NCBI RefSeq assembly: GCF_022539255.1
Contig: NZ_JAKZBV010000001.1
Span: 1,364,001 to 1,428,000, forward strand
DNA: 64,000 nt
Origin: Sinomonas terrae
GTDB lineage: Bacteria > Actinomycetota > Actinomycetes > Actinomycetales > Micrococcaceae
Direction of reading: 5' to 3'
The notes beneath the pieces were generated by a model. The model ran no database searches. It saw only the letters and a program-made list of their open reading frames with translations, and was not told the origin of the DNA. Positions within the stretch are counted from its first letter, which is position 1. Each line of letters starts with the position of its first letter. Of this stretch, positions 34,813 to 44,225 are shown piece after piece. A program made the position numbers and the translations under genes.

Positions 34813-35307
34813 TCAGCCGATTTCGAGAGCTGTAACGCGCCACCCGCCTCCGCTGACGTTTTCGAGCCGAAGCGCAACTGCACGGCTGCGCAACCGGTCC
34901 GAGACGACAGCCGAGGCTTCATAGACACCGGGAGACACGAGGGCAGCCCGAGCCGAGGTCACGGTCGAGGCGCGATGAGCCCGCGCCGCTCTGGACCGGG
35001 GCGTCTCCGTGTCGATGCGACCGAGATTCGCCCGGAGCTGGAGCCTCGCCAGCAGGTCCCGTGGCAGCCAAGGCGCAAGCTGCTGGACCGGTCGTTGCCC
35101 GGCGAGGACTTCCACTGCCGCACCCGTGATGCGCGCCGCAAGCTGTTCCACGGAGTGACGTTCGGTGCTCGAACCGACCGCATGGAGCGCGCGTGGGGGC
35201 AGCGGCGCCGGCGGGCCTGCGAGGGCTGAAGTTCCATCGACGCCGACGCTGGCGCGGGGAGGCGCAGCGATTGCCGCGCCAGGTCGAGTTACGTCTCTGC
35301 TCATCAT
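34813..35307 (-). CDS. Rv3235-like protein of unknown function
   Basis: A 164-residue protein matching the small actinobacterial family near secA (M. tuberculosis Rv3235 type). After a disordered Pro/Ala-rich first 50 residues, a compact domain runs from HSVEQLAARITGAAVEVLAGQRP through VVSDRLRSRAVALRLEN to GWRVTALEIG. No enzyme motif is visible. GAAGGA precedes the start. It converges with secA with one base between the stops, and follows the LysM gene by 46 nt on the same strand. Confidence 0.8.
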   Translation of the reverse strand: MMSRDVTRPGAAIAAPPRASVGVDGTSALAGPPAPLPPRALHAVGSSTERHSVEQLAARITGAAVEVLAGQRPVQQLAPWLPRDLLARLQLRANLGRIDTETPRSRAARAHRASTVTSARAALVSPGVYEASAVVSDRLRSRAVALRLENVSGGGWRVTALEIG

Positions 35308-35353
35308 GATTCCTTCGTTCTGACACGCGGCGGCTGGAAAGTGGTTCGACGTA

Positions 35354-36088
35354 TCAATTCGGTGGGACGAGCAGCTGGCCTGGACGGAGCAGGTCTGGAT
35401 TGTCGCCGATCACTGCTCGGTTCGCCTCGAACCAGCGAGGCCAAGCCTCGGCGACGTCGACGGCGTTAGCCCCCGGGCCCAGATGGCGGGCCGCGATGCT
35501 CCAGAGCGAGTCCCCCGGGCGCACCTCGACAGCGGACGGAGGACGCGCCGTCGTCCGCAGCTCGGGGCGCGCCAGCGGACCTGGTGCCGTGGGCTCGATC
35601 CGTGGCGCCCATGCTTCTGGCTGGACGGTCGATTCATGATCCTGCACGTCGTCGCGAGTGTCGGCTGGAGCCGCGGAAGGTGCGACGTTGTCCGAAGAGA
35701 CCTCGAGCGGAGCGGTGGCCTGCCACGCAGGGTCGAGCGGTGGCTCAGCCGCGTGGGCCGCGGGACCCACGGCGAGCGTCGCCCCCAGAACGGCCAATGC
35801 GAGTCTCCGCATGAAGGCGGGAGCTGCAGCCCCTGCCCACCGGGCTGCACGCTGCTGTCCAGCAGCGTGCAGCAGGGCGGCCACCGCCGCGAGCGTCATG
35901 GTGAGAAGCCACCAGGCCACGATGACCAAGCCGAGGGCGCTTGCGCCTAGCCCCACCAGGGCCTCGGCGTTGGAAGTGCTCCCGTTCGAAGCGATCGCCT
36001 GCCCGCTCGCCGCGAGGACGAACCCCATCATGAGAATGACCCCTGCTGCTGCGGCGTCGCTGGCCACAGGCGCTATTTCCGGCTTCAT
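35354..36088 (-). CDS. Membrane protein with extracellular C-terminal LysM domain
   Basis: The start MKPEIAPVASDAAA at 36088 has a GGGGGGAG site; the longer upstream frame adds unrelated residues. Two or three hydrophobic helices (GVILMMGFVLAASGQA, LGLVIVAWWLLTMTLAAVAALLH, LALAVLGATLAVGPAAHA) precede a disordered linker. The LysM domain (VEVRPGDSLWSIAARHLG ... LLRPGQLLVPP) ends the protein and should bind peptidoglycan. The length is 244 residues. Probably co-transcribed with the Rv3235-like gene. Confidence 0.85.
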   Translation of the reverse strand: MKPEIAPVASDAAAAGVILMMGFVLAASGQAIASNGSTSNAEALVGLGASALGLVIVAWWLLTMTLAAVAALLHAAGQQRAARWAGAAAPAFMRRLALAVLGATLAVGPAAHAAEPPLDPAWQATAPLEVSSDNVAPSAAPADTRDDVQDHESTVQPEAWAPRIEPTAPGPLARPELRTTARPPSAVEVRPGDSLWSIAARHLGPGANAVDVAEAWPRWFEANRAVIGDNPDLLRPGQLLVPPN

Positions 36089-36233
36089 CGTTCTCCCCCC
36101 ACCTCGGATGTCGCCTTCGATCAAGTTTGATGCCTTTTGACATCGTTTGGCGCGATGGGGCAAGTCTGACCATTTTCGACAAGTACTGTCCACCCGCGCC
36201 CCGCCGGCGATTGCTCGGGATGCCTGCCACGCC

Positions 36234-36239
36234 TAGGGT
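36234..36239 (+). promoter_or_regulatory. -10 box of the Sm-like hypothetical gene, leaderless layout
   Basis: TAGGGT ends 6 nt before the ATG at 36246. GAGG between them is too close to act as a normal ribosome site. Confidence 0.45.
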
Positions 36240-36245
36240 GAGGCC

Positions 36246-36797
36246 ATGCGTTGGGGGAGCCTTTTCGATGACCTGGAAGCACAAGTAACGGCGGCCGAAC
36301 GGGCCGCTTTCGAGTCAGGTGTCAACGAGCTGGTCCGGGCTGAGCAGGGGGCAGTCCCTCTGGTCGACCGTCTGCGTGCGCAGTCGGCTCCCGTCGAATT
36401 CACCCTTCGGAGCGGGCTTCGCTTCCAAGGGCGGATCATGGAGCTGGCGGAGGAATGGTGTGTGCTCGAGGCAGGCCACCGCAGTGTTCTCGTGCCCATG
36501 GCGGCGGTCGCCGCGGTGAGGGGAGTCGGCAGGGAGACGGTAGGGGAAAGCTCTGCTGTCAGGCGCTCGCTCAGCATTCGTACGGCATTGAGGGCCCTCG
36601 CCCGCGACCGCTCGCGCGTGGTCTGCCACCTTGCCGCGTCTTCAGGCGAGCCGCTGGCCGAGAACGGCGTGATCGACGTGGTGGGGCGCGACTACTTGGA
36701 ACTCTTCAGCCTCGGAGAATTTTCGTCACTTAGGGGTAGGCGCAGCCGCACGCTTGTCCCGTTAGACTCGCTCGTCGCAGTGGTTTCGCAGGCGTGA
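36246..36797 (+). CDS. Conserved hypothetical protein with a small beta-rich (Sm-like) core
   Basis: 183 residues, not assigned. The middle part (VEFTLRSGLRFQGRIMELAEEWCVLEA, then VLVPMAAVAAVRGV) has the strand pattern of an LSm-like or PRC-barrel fold, and a similar pattern repeats near the C-terminus (GVIDVVGRDYLELFSL ... TLVPLDSLVAVV). No signal peptide or helix is visible, so it is probably cytoplasmic. It lies upstream of the HTH, SAF and CpaE-like genes. Fold and role are inference from pattern only. Confidence 0.7.
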   Translation: MRWGSLFDDLEAQVTAAERAAFESGVNELVRAEQGAVPLVDRLRAQSAPVEFTLRSGLRFQGRIMELAEEWCVLEAGHRSVLVPMAAVAAVRGVGRETVGESSAVRRSLSIRTALRALARDRSRVVCHLAASSGEPLAENGVIDVVGRDYLELFSLGEFSSLRGRRSRTLVPLDSLVAVVSQA

Positions 36798-36838
36798 GGT
36801 CAGGCCTCGAACCTGGGGCTCGAACCCGGGCCGGTAAT

Positions 36839-37063
36839 TCATGGTTGGGGCGACCGAGAGCCCTGCTGCTCGGCGACCATGCGTTCGGTCCTCGCGTAGC
36901 TCTCTTGGATGTACTCCTCGAGCTTTACCTCTTCGACTCGCCACTGGCCACGACCGCCAACCTGTATGGCCTTGAGCTCCCCGCTGCGCACTAGGGCATA
37001 GGCCTGAGCGGCGCTGATCTGCAGCTGTTCGCAGACGTCCGCGAGAGTGAGGAAGCGAGGCAT
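36839..37063 (-). CDS. Small excisionase/BldC-type helix-turn-helix DNA-binding protein
   Basis: A 74-residue MerR-like HTH protein: FLTLADVCEQLQISAAQAYALVRSGELKAIQVGGRGQWRV is the family core, followed by an acidic helix (KLEEYIQESYARTERMVAEQQ). The ATG at 37063 gives the standard start MPRFLTLADV; upstream codons in frame are unrelated. It is divergent from the SAF-domain gene across 178 bp that contain a spaced direct repeat. Despite the family name it is not near phage genes; relatives such as BldC are developmental regulators. Confidence 0.88.
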   Translation of the reverse strand: MPRFLTLADVCEQLQISAAQAYALVRSGELKAIQVGGRGQWRVEEVKLEEYIQESYARTERMVAEQQGSRSPQP

Positions 37064-37089
37064 AGGCCTATCCTGCCAGCTAGAGACGC

Positions 37090-37128
37090 GGTTTGACCGA
37101 TATGCCCACGATTTGGCGTGGTTTGACC
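37090..37128. repeat. Spaced direct repeat GGTTTGACC in a divergent promoter region
   Basis: GGTTTGACC occurs at 37090-37098 and 37120-37128, 30 bp apart, between the HTH gene and the SAF gene. About 60 bp downstream, GGCGGCC followed by an A-rich stretch also occurs twice. These are candidate operator sites for the adjacent HTH protein. Confidence 0.45.
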
Positions 37129-37241
37129 CGTCCTGTTGGAGCTTGGAGACCGAGGTCGGACGATGGTCTTGGGGCCCGGCATGGGCGGCCAAAAAGCCGA
37201 CATTGGCGGCCGAAAGAGTGGGCTGTCTGGGGGAATGACGC

Positions 37242-37883
37242 ATGAGCAATACTGGAACGCCGTCCGGCCTGCGACTGCGAAGGCCGTCCTGGAAGGATCC
37301 GAGGCTTCTTCTGGGCGTCATTCTGGTTCTTGCCTCGATCGCGGGAGTGGTAGGTCTCGTAAGGGCTACTGAGACGACTATCGTCGTCTACGCGGCCAAG
37401 GATGACATTCCCGTAGGGCAGTCGGTGAGCTTGGAGCAGCTCATGCCGGTCGAGGTGAAGCTCGGTGCAATAGCCTCCCGGTACCTGGCGGAGGGAAGCG
37501 TCCAGAGCGGACGAGTCGCCGTCCAGCGCGTTTCCAAGGGCGACCTTGTCCCGGCTTCGAGTCTGGGATCGGCCGATCTCCTCGGCCGGAGTCCCGTTGC
37601 CATCAGCCTCCAAGAACCACTTCCCGCCGAGGCGGTGGCGGGCACGCGCGTCGATGTCTGGATTGCACTGCCGGACGGCCGAAATGGGTTTGCGGAACCG
37701 AGACTCATCATTCCGGCAGCGGAGATAGCCCACCTGCAGACGTCTGCTTCAGGTCTCGGCGGTCCTAGGGAAACGCTGGTCCATGTGCTCGTCGACGCCG
37801 AGAAGCTGCCTCAGCTGCTCGGAGCGCAGGCCAACAAGGCCAAGGTTTCGGTTGTCTGGAATCCTTCAGGACGCGCACGGTGA
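37242..37883 (+). CDS. SAF-domain (CpaB/RcpC-like) membrane protein
   Basis: 213 residues with one N-terminal helix (LLLGVILVLASIAGVVGLV) and a periplasm-side SAF domain (VVYAAKDDIPVGQSVSLEQLMPVEV ... GDLVPASSLG). A second beta-rich part (PVAISLQEPLPAEAVAGTRVDVWIAL) resembles the RcpC/CpaB pilus assembly region. The start has GGGGGA upstream. It overlaps the CpaE-like gene by GTGA, so the two are translated together. No pilin, prepilin peptidase or TadA gene is nearby. Confidence 0.85.
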   Translation: MSNTGTPSGLRLRRPSWKDPRLLLGVILVLASIAGVVGLVRATETTIVVYAAKDDIPVGQSVSLEQLMPVEVKLGAIASRYLAEGSVQSGRVAVQRVSKGDLVPASSLGSADLLGRSPVAISLQEPLPAEAVAGTRVDVWIALPDGRNGFAEPRLIIPAAEIAHLQTSASGLGGPRETLVHVLVDAEKLPQLLGAQANKAKVSVVWNPSGRAR

Positions 37884-39223
37884 AGGTTCCCATCGCCGTC
37901 ATCGGTCCTGACTTCGGAGATGTCGGCGAGCGGCTTGGTCGGAGGGGACATTCTGTTGTCGTCGTCAGGGAGTGCGATGAGCTCGCGGAGCTGATCGCTG
38001 CATGCCAGAGCGGCGCGGCTCGCGTCGCGGTGGTGGCTGGCGGTACAGCCGATGTCACCATGACGCTCGTCGACCGGCTCCTCGCCGTCGGGGTGGGGAT
38101 CGTCTGCCTCACGGACGACGACGGTGAGAGACGTCGCCTTGATGGTCTGGGAGCGTTCGCCGCTTCCGTCGATGTACCGGCAGAGGGATTCGAGGAGCTC
38201 GTCGCCGCCGCGGCAGATCATGCGACCGGCCCGGATGCGATGCGAGCCTCGTCTTTTTCCTTTGTGGGCGCGCTCCCGGCGGCCACTGCCGTCGGCAGGC
38301 CTCGCTCAGAGGTCCAGAGCCGAGCCGCGCACGGGGAAGGAACCGGCGAAGAACCGAGCGAGCCGCGGGGCCGGATTATGGCGTTCTGGGGACCCGTCGG
38401 ATCTCCCGGGCGCACGACACTCGCTGTGAATGCGGCGGCGGAGCTGGTCGCCCAGAACCGGAAGGTGTTCCTCATCGACGCTGACACCTATGGACCAAGC
38501 GTCGCGCCGCACCTAGGACTGCTCGACGAATCGGCGGGCCTCGCACAGGCGTGTCGGGTGGCAGACCAAGGCCAGCTCGATTCTCAAGCACTCGACCGGC
38601 TTGCCGTTCCCGTCGTCACCCAGGGTGGAGAGCTCCGCGTGCTCACCGGCATCACGAGAGCCGACCGATGGAACGAGCTGCGGGCGGCATCCCTCTCAGC
38701 CGTCCTCGACGCCGCTCGCCGCACGGCGGATGACGTGGTGGTGGATGTCGGTTTCTGCGTCGAGGCGGACGAGGAGCTCTCCTTCGACACGATGGCACCC
38801 CGGCGCAATGCCGCGACCCTTAGGGTGCTGGAGATGGCGGATCGACTCGTGGCCGTTGGCTCAGCCGACGCAATCGGCATGCCACGACTTGTCCGGTCCA
38901 TCGACGAACTCGCTGCCGCTGTGCCTAGCGCGAATCCGGACATCGTTTTCAACAAGGTGAGGAGGAGCGCTTTGGGCCGATTCCCCGACAGGGCTCTGCG
39001 CGACGCCTGGGAGCGCTTTGGGCCCGCTCGGCCGATCGTCGGGCTCGTTCCCTTCGAAGAAGAGACGGTGGATGCAGCTCTCCTTTCCGGCCAGACTCTG
39101 CTGGAAGCTGCCCCTCAGAGCCCGGTGCGACGAGCGATCGCAGACCTCGTCTGTTCGCCCGTCCAGCGAAAACGAAGATTTGCTGTACCAAGTGCTAGGG
39201 CAGGCGTACGGAGACCGCGCTAG
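37880..39223 (+). CDS. CpaE-like MinD/ParA-family P-loop protein
   Basis: 447 residues. The N-terminal 120 residues look like a degenerate receiver-type domain (VPIAVIGPDFGDVGERLGRRG). After a disordered linker, a MinD/ParA ATPase domain begins IMAFWGPVGSPGRTTLAVNAA; the deviant Walker A has Arg in GSPGRTT where Lys is usual. FLIDADTYGPSVAPHLG and DDVVVDVGF complete the site. CpaE homologues position Tad pilus machinery. It is coupled to the SAF gene, but the rest of a pilus cluster is missing. Confidence 0.82.
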   Translation: MKVPIAVIGPDFGDVGERLGRRGHSVVVVRECDELAELIAACQSGAARVAVVAGGTADVTMTLVDRLLAVGVGIVCLTDDDGERRRLDGLGAFAASVDVPAEGFEELVAAAADHATGPDAMRASSFSFVGALPAATAVGRPRSEVQSRAAHGEGTGEEPSEPRGRIMAFWGPVGSPGRTTLAVNAAAELVAQNRKVFLIDADTYGPSVAPHLGLLDESAGLAQACRVADQGQLDSQALDRLAVPVVTQGGELRVLTGITRADRWNELRAASLSAVLDAARRTADDVVVDVGFCVEADEELSFDTMAPRRNAATLRVLEMADRLVAVGSADAIGMPRLVRSIDELAAAVPSANPDIVFNKVRRSALGRFPDRALRDAWERFGPARPIVGLVPFEEETVDAALLSGQTLLEAAPQSPVRRAIADLVCSPVQRKRRFAVPSARAGVRRPR

Positions 39224-39284
39224 GCTCGATTCAGCGTTGCAACGCGGCAGCGCAGAACTCGTTCCTCTGGAGGCGATTTTCACC

Positions 39285-42200
39285 GTGTCGACCGGTACCG
39301 CGCAGGAGACACCGTTCCCAACGGCCGAGCAGGAAGCCCGCTTCCTGGCGGACTATTACGAGCATCTCGCCGAAGAAGACAGGCAATCGTACCCGGCAAG
39401 CACCCTTGCCCAGCGTGCACGTCATCACCGGGCCCTCGCCGAGGAGAGGAAGCCGGGCGAGGCCAAGGTCGAGGTGATCGACGAGGGCGGACGCAGCATC
39501 GTCTACATCGTGACGGATGACATGCCGTTCCTCGTTGACTCGGTGAGCGCCGAACTCGTGCGCGAACGCTGCGCTATCCATCTGGTAGTGCACCCCATGT
39601 TCGTCGTCACCCGCCAGCGGAACGGGGGCTCTCTGGTCGAGGTGCAGCGTGTCCCGGCCCAGTGGGGGCTCACGAGCGGTGACACGGCTGCTCTCCCGAA
39701 ACTGAGCCATCTCGTGGCTGACAGTGATCTCACGACCCACATGGAGTCATGGATCGCCATCGAGATCGACCGCGTTCCGGGCGCTCGCAAGGCTGAGCTC
39801 ACCGAGGGCCTCCTCCGTGTCCTCGCAGACGTGCGCGCAGCGGTGGACGACTGGCAAGCCATGCGTTCGAAGGCTCTCGAGATCGCCCGTGGCCTCGACA
39901 ATGTTGTCGGCGGCGAGGACATCCCGGACCTCAAGCCGACTCAAGAGCTTCTGCAGTGGCTTGAGGCGGGGAACTTCACCTTCCTCGGATATCGCGAATA
40001 CGACCTCAAGAAGGAGAACGGCGAGGACGTCCTCGAGCTCGTCGACGGCAGCGGCCTGGGTCTGCTGCGGGGCGATGGCGCCCACGCGCTTCAGCACCTC
40101 ACCGCCGAAGGTCAGGCGCACGCCCGCGAGCGCCGGGCGCTTGTGATCACGAAGGCGAACTCGCGCAGCACAGTCCATCGGCCTGCATACCTCGACTACA
40201 TCGGCATCAAGCGCTTTGATGCCCAGGGCAAGGTCGACGGCGAGCGTCGCTTCATCGGCCTCTTCGCATCATCGGCTTACACGCAGTCCGCGAGCAGCGT
40301 CCCGATCGTCAAGGACAAGATCGAAGCGGTCATGCGTCGCTCCGGGTTCCCGGCGGATTCGCACTCCGGCAAGGACCTCCTCGCGATCCTCGAGACCTAC
40401 CCGCGTGACGAGCTGTTCCAGATGAACGCGGACCTTCTCTTCGACACCGTCACCCGTATCCAGCTCCTTCAGGAAAGGCGCCGCACTCGGCTCTTCCTCC
40501 GTCCGGATGTCTACGGGCGGTTCATGAACGCCGTCGTTTACCTCCCGAAGGATCGGTACAACACGGCGGTCCGGCGCCGGATCGAGGCCGAGCTCGAGCG
40601 GGAGTTCCACTCGGACCAGATCGACTACGACGCTCACCTCAGCGATTCGGCCTTGGCTCGCCTCTACTTCCGCATTCGCCTTCCCAAGAATGCGGACGTG
40701 GCCTCCGCTGACGCTGTGGCGCTCGAGCAGCGACTCGTCACGGCTACGCGATCGTGGGCCGAGGGGATCGCCGAGGCCCTTCACGAGAATCGGCCCCTCG
40801 ACGAGGCTGAGCACCTCGCGGCGGTGTGGCAGGACGCGTTCCCCGCCTCGTACCGGGTCGACTACAGCATCGAGGACGCGCTCGAGGACATCGAGCGGTT
40901 CGAAAGGTACGCGGAGGAGCGGGCCGCGGCGGAGAAGGAGGAGGGCGAGGAAGTCGCTGAGCGTCCTTCCGTCCGCGTCTACGTTCCCGCCGGGGTGGGG
41001 GCAGAGCTCGAAGAGGACGCACGCGTCAAGCTGTACCTCCTCGAGCCGAAGAGCCTGAGCCAGATCCTGCCGTTCTTCCACAATCTGGGCCTCGAGGTGC
41101 TCGACGAGAAGCCCTTCGAGATCGAGACGGCAGATGCGAGGGACTTCTTCCTCTATGACTTGGGGCTCAAGTACCCAGCCGGGATCGATCCCCTCGCCAC
41201 CGGTCAGCTCCTCGCCGATTCGTTCAGCTTGGCGCTTTCAGGGGAGACCGAGTCCGATTCATTGGACCGCCTCGTGCTCCGCGAAGGAATGCGGTCCCGG
41301 CAGGTAGTCATTCTGCGCAGCTATGCGAAGTACATGCGCCAGATGGGGAACACGAACTCGCTGGGCTTCATCTCGGACACCCTCCTGGCCAATCCCGCCG
41401 TGACCCGCCGGCTCGTCGCACTCTTCGAGGCTCGGTTTGACCCGAGCCTGGACGAGGAAGCACGTGGGGCGTCGATTGAGCGGCTCCGCGAAGAGCTCTC
41501 CGAAGCTCTCGACCAGGTGCCGACGCTCGACGCTGACCGCCTTCTTCGCACGTTCATCAACCTCATCGAAGCGTCGCTCAGGACCAACTACTACCTCGGC
41601 AAGTCCTACCTCAGCATCAAGCTCCGCCCGTCGGAGATCGAGGGCTTGCCGTCGCCGAAGCCCATGTTCGAGATCTGGGTCTACTCGCCTCGGGTTGAGG
41701 GCGTCCACCTCCGCTTCGGCAAGGTGGCGCGTGGAGGCCTCCGCTGGTCGGATCGCCGGGAGGACTTCCGGACCGAGATCTTGGGTCTCGTCAAGGCCCA
41801 GGTGGTCAAGAACGCTGTCATCGTGCCGACCGGCGCCAAGGGAGGCTTCTTCGCGAAGCGACTGCCGAACCCGTCGCTTGACCGGGCCGCCTGGCTCGCC
41901 GAGGGCATCGAAAGCTACAAGACCTTCATCCGCGGACTCCTCGATCTCACCGACAATCGGGTGTCGACGCCGGAGGAAGGCGAGAGCATCATCCCACCCT
42001 TGGGCATCGTCCGGCACGACGACGACGATCCCTACCTCGTCGTCGCGGCCGACAAGGGAACGGCGAGCTTCTCCGATATTGCGAATGGGATTTCGGCCGA
42101 GTACGGCTTCTGGCTCGGCGATGCTTTCGCCTCCGGCGGTTCTGTCGGCTACGACCACAAGGCGATGGGCATCACTGCGCGTGGTGCGTGGGAGTCCGTC

Positions 42201-44150
42201 AAGCGACACTTCAGCGAACTAGACGTCGATACCCAGAACGAAGACTTCACCGTCGTCGGCGTGGGGGACATGTCGGGCGATGTGTTCGGCAACGGGATGC
42301 TGCTTTCGGAACACATCCGGTTGGTCGCGGCGTTCGACCACCGCCACGTGTTCCTGGACCCGAACCCCGACCCGGCTTCGTCCTTCGCGGAACGGGAACG
42401 GCTCTTCAAACTTCCCCGCTCGTCTTGGGACGACTACAACAAGGAGCTCATCAGCACCGGTGGCGGCGTCTACCCGCGCACCGCGAAGTGGATCCCCGTC
42501 TCCGAGGAAGTCAGGGAAGCGCTGGGCCTCGCCGAGGGAACGAAGCAGCTGAGCGTCAACGAACTGCTGCGGTCCATCCTCCTTGCGCCGGTCGACCTGC
42601 TCTACAACGGCGGTATCGGCACGTACGTCAAGGCGAGCAGCGAGACAAATGCTCAGGTCGGGGACAAGGCCAACGACGCGATCCGCGTCGACGGACGGGA
42701 CCTACGGGTCAAGGTCGTCGGTGAAGGTGGGAACCTCGGCTTCACCCAGCGCGGCCGCATCGAGGCGGCGCTGCAGGGGGTCATCCTCAACACGGACGCG
42801 ATTGACAATTCCGCCGGCGTCGACTGCTCGGACCATGAGGTCAACATCAAGATCTTCGTCGACCGCATGGTCGCCGCCGGTAAACTCGCCTCCGACGAAC
42901 GGGCAGAGTTCCTGGCCTCGATGACGGACGAAGTCGGTCAGCTGGTTCTGCGCGACAACATCGATCAGAACATCCTCCTCGTGAACGATCGAGCCCTTGT
43001 CGCTCCTTTGAGTCCGGCACTCGAGCGGCTGATGGACTGGCTCGAAGTGCATGCGGACCTCAACCGCGAGCTCGAGGCGCTTCCGACAACGGCCGAGCTT
43101 CATCGACGACTCGATCAGGGCCAGGGCCTCACTTCGCCGGAACTGTCTGTGCTGGCGGCCTACGCGAAGATCGAGCTCACCGAGTCGCTGCGGGAAAGCG
43201 ACCTTGCCGACGATCCGTGGTTCAGAGCGACACTCCGGAACTACTTCCCGGCTGAACTTCGTGAGCGGTTCGGGGACGAGCTTGACCTCCATCCACTGCG
43301 TCGCGAGATCATCGCGACGATCATTGCGAATGACATGGTCAATATCGGCGGCATCACCTTCGCGTTCCGTGCGATCGAAGAGACCAGTGCAACGGACGCT
43401 ACCGTTGCGAAGGTCTTCGTGGCCCTCCGCGAGGTCTACAAGCTCGACGAACTGATCGAGTCCGTCAACAGCCTCCCGGCGTCGTTCCCGACAGAGCATT
43501 GGACCACGATCCATCACGACATCCGGCGACTGCTAGACCGCGCCGTCCGATGGCTCATTCATCAGGGGACGGGCAACCACACCATCGGCGAGGTCGTCGA
43601 ACTCTATGGCCCGACGATGAACGCTCTGCGCTCGCGGCTCCTCGATTTCCTGCGCGGACAGGACGCGGATCGGGTGCGGGAGTGGCTCGAACGGGGTCTG
43701 TCCTGGGGTCTCCCCGAGCAATTCGCGCACCGCTGGGCCGAGCTCTTCGAGAGCTACGCCCTCTTGGACATCGCACGGCTGTCCCAGACCTCCTCCGAAT
43801 CGGTCGAGGAAATCGCAGGCGTCTACTACACAGTGTTCGATCGATTCAACGTGGATGCGTTGCTTGAACGAATCACGGCGCTCCCGCGAAAGGACCGCTG
43901 GCAGGCGCTCGCTCGGGCAGCCCTCCGTGATGACCTCTACAGCACCGTCGCGGACATGACGAGATCGATCATGGAGATGTCCCCGGCAGGGGAATCGCCC
44001 GAGGAGCGGCTCGCTGCTTGGGAAGCCGAGAACGCCGAATCGCTCAGCCGCGCGTCCACCATGTTCCAAGAGGTCAATGCGCTCGAGAGCGACGACATGG
44101 CTTCGCTCTCGGTAGCATTGAGGCTGCTCCGGTCGATCGTTCGCCACTAG
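39285..44150 (+). CDS. gdh: NAD-specific glutamate dehydrogenase, large (about 180 kDa) type
   Basis: Oxidises glutamate to 2-oxoglutarate and ammonia with NAD. The GTG at 39285 with GGAGG at 39269-39273 gives VSTGTAQETPFPTAEQEARFL; upstream frame belongs to the end of the CpaE-like gene. A long regulatory N-terminal half (ACT/PAS-like, VTDDMPFLVDSVSAEL) precedes the catalytic core with RGGLRWSDRREDFRTEILG, KNAVIVPTGAKGGFF and the NAD region VVGEGGNLGFTQRGR. At 1621 residues it matches the L-180 class seen in mycobacteria and Streptomyces, which is usually tied to nitrogen and carbon balance. Confidence 0.97.
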   Translation: MSTGTAQETPFPTAEQEARFLADYYEHLAEEDRQSYPASTLAQRARHHRALAEERKPGEAKVEVIDEGGRSIVYIVTDDMPFLVDSVSAELVRERCAIHLVVHPMFVVTRQRNGGSLVEVQRVPAQWGLTSGDTAALPKLSHLVADSDLTTHMESWIAIEIDRVPGARKAELTEGLLRVLADVRAAVDDWQAMRSKALEIARGLDNVVGGEDIPDLKPTQELLQWLEAGNFTFLGYREYDLKKENGEDVLELVDGSGLGLLRGDGAHALQHLTAEGQAHARERRALVITKANSRSTVHRPAYLDYIGIKRFDAQGKVDGERRFIGLFASSAYTQSASSVPIVKDKIEAVMRRSGFPADSHSGKDLLAILETYPRDELFQMNADLLFDTVTRIQLLQERRRTRLFLRPDVYGRFMNAVVYLPKDRYNTAVRRRIEAELEREFHSDQIDYDAHLSDSALARLYFRIRLPKNADVASADAVALEQRLVTATRSWAEGIAEALHENRPLDEAEHLAAVWQDAFPASYRVDYSIEDALEDIERFERYAEERAAAEKEEGEEVAERPSVRVYVPAGVGAELEEDARVKLYLLEPKSLSQILPFFHNLGLEVLDEKPFEIETADARDFFLYDLGLKYPAGIDPLATGQLLADSFSLALSGETESDSLDRLVLREGMRSRQVVILRSYAKYMRQMGNTNSLGFISDTLLANPAVTRRLVALFEARFDPSLDEEARGASIERLREELSEALDQVPTLDADRLLRTFINLIEASLRTNYYLGKSYLSIKLRPSEIEGLPSPKPMFEIWVYSPRVEGVHLRFGKVARGGLRWSDRREDFRTEILGLVKAQVVKNAVIVPTGAKGGFFAKRLPNPSLDRAAWLAEGIESYKTFIRGLLDLTDNRVSTPEEGESIIPPLGIVRHDDDDPYLVVAADKGTASFSDIANGISAEYGFWLGDAFASGGSVGYDHKAMGITARGAWESVKRHFSELDVDTQNEDFTVVGVGDMSGDVFGNGMLLSEHIRLVAAFDHRHVFLDPNPDPASSFAERERLFKLPRSSWDDYNKELISTGGGVYPRTAKWIPVSEEVREALGLAEGTKQLSVNELLRSILLAPVDLLYNGGIGTYVKASSETNAQVGDKANDAIRVDGRDLRVKVVGEGGNLGFTQRGRIEAALQGVILNTDAIDNSAGVDCSDHEVNIKIFVDRMVAAGKLASDERAEFLASMTDEVGQLVLRDNIDQNILLVNDRALVAPLSPALERLMDWLEVHADLNRELEALPTTAELHRRLDQGQGLTSPELSVLAAYAKIELTESLRESDLADDPWFRATLRNYFPAELRERFGDELDLHPLRREIIATIIANDMVNIGGITFAFRAIEETSATDATVAKVFVALREVYKLDELIESVNSLPASFPTEHWTTIHHDIRRLLDRAVRWLIHQGTGNHTIGEVVELYGPTMNALRSRLLDFLRGQDADRVREWLERGLSWGLPEQFAHRWAELFESYALLDIARLSQTSSESVEEIAGVYYTVFDRFNVDALLERITALPRKDRWQALARAALRDDLYSTVADMTRSIMEMSPAGESPEERLAAWEAENAESLSRASTMFQEVNALESDDMASLSVALRLLRSIVRH

Positions 44151-44225
44151 GCACAAACGCGTCGGAGGCCGCGCGGGTGGCAACACCCGCGTGGCTGGCT
44201 CTTTCTCTAGTGACAAGGCGGTAGC

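Noticed and set aside
39018..39284. N-terminal extension of NAD-glutamate dehydrogenase
   Set aside because: It overlaps the end of the CpaE-like gene in another frame and shows no family similarity; GGAGG before the GTG at 39285 gives a better start.
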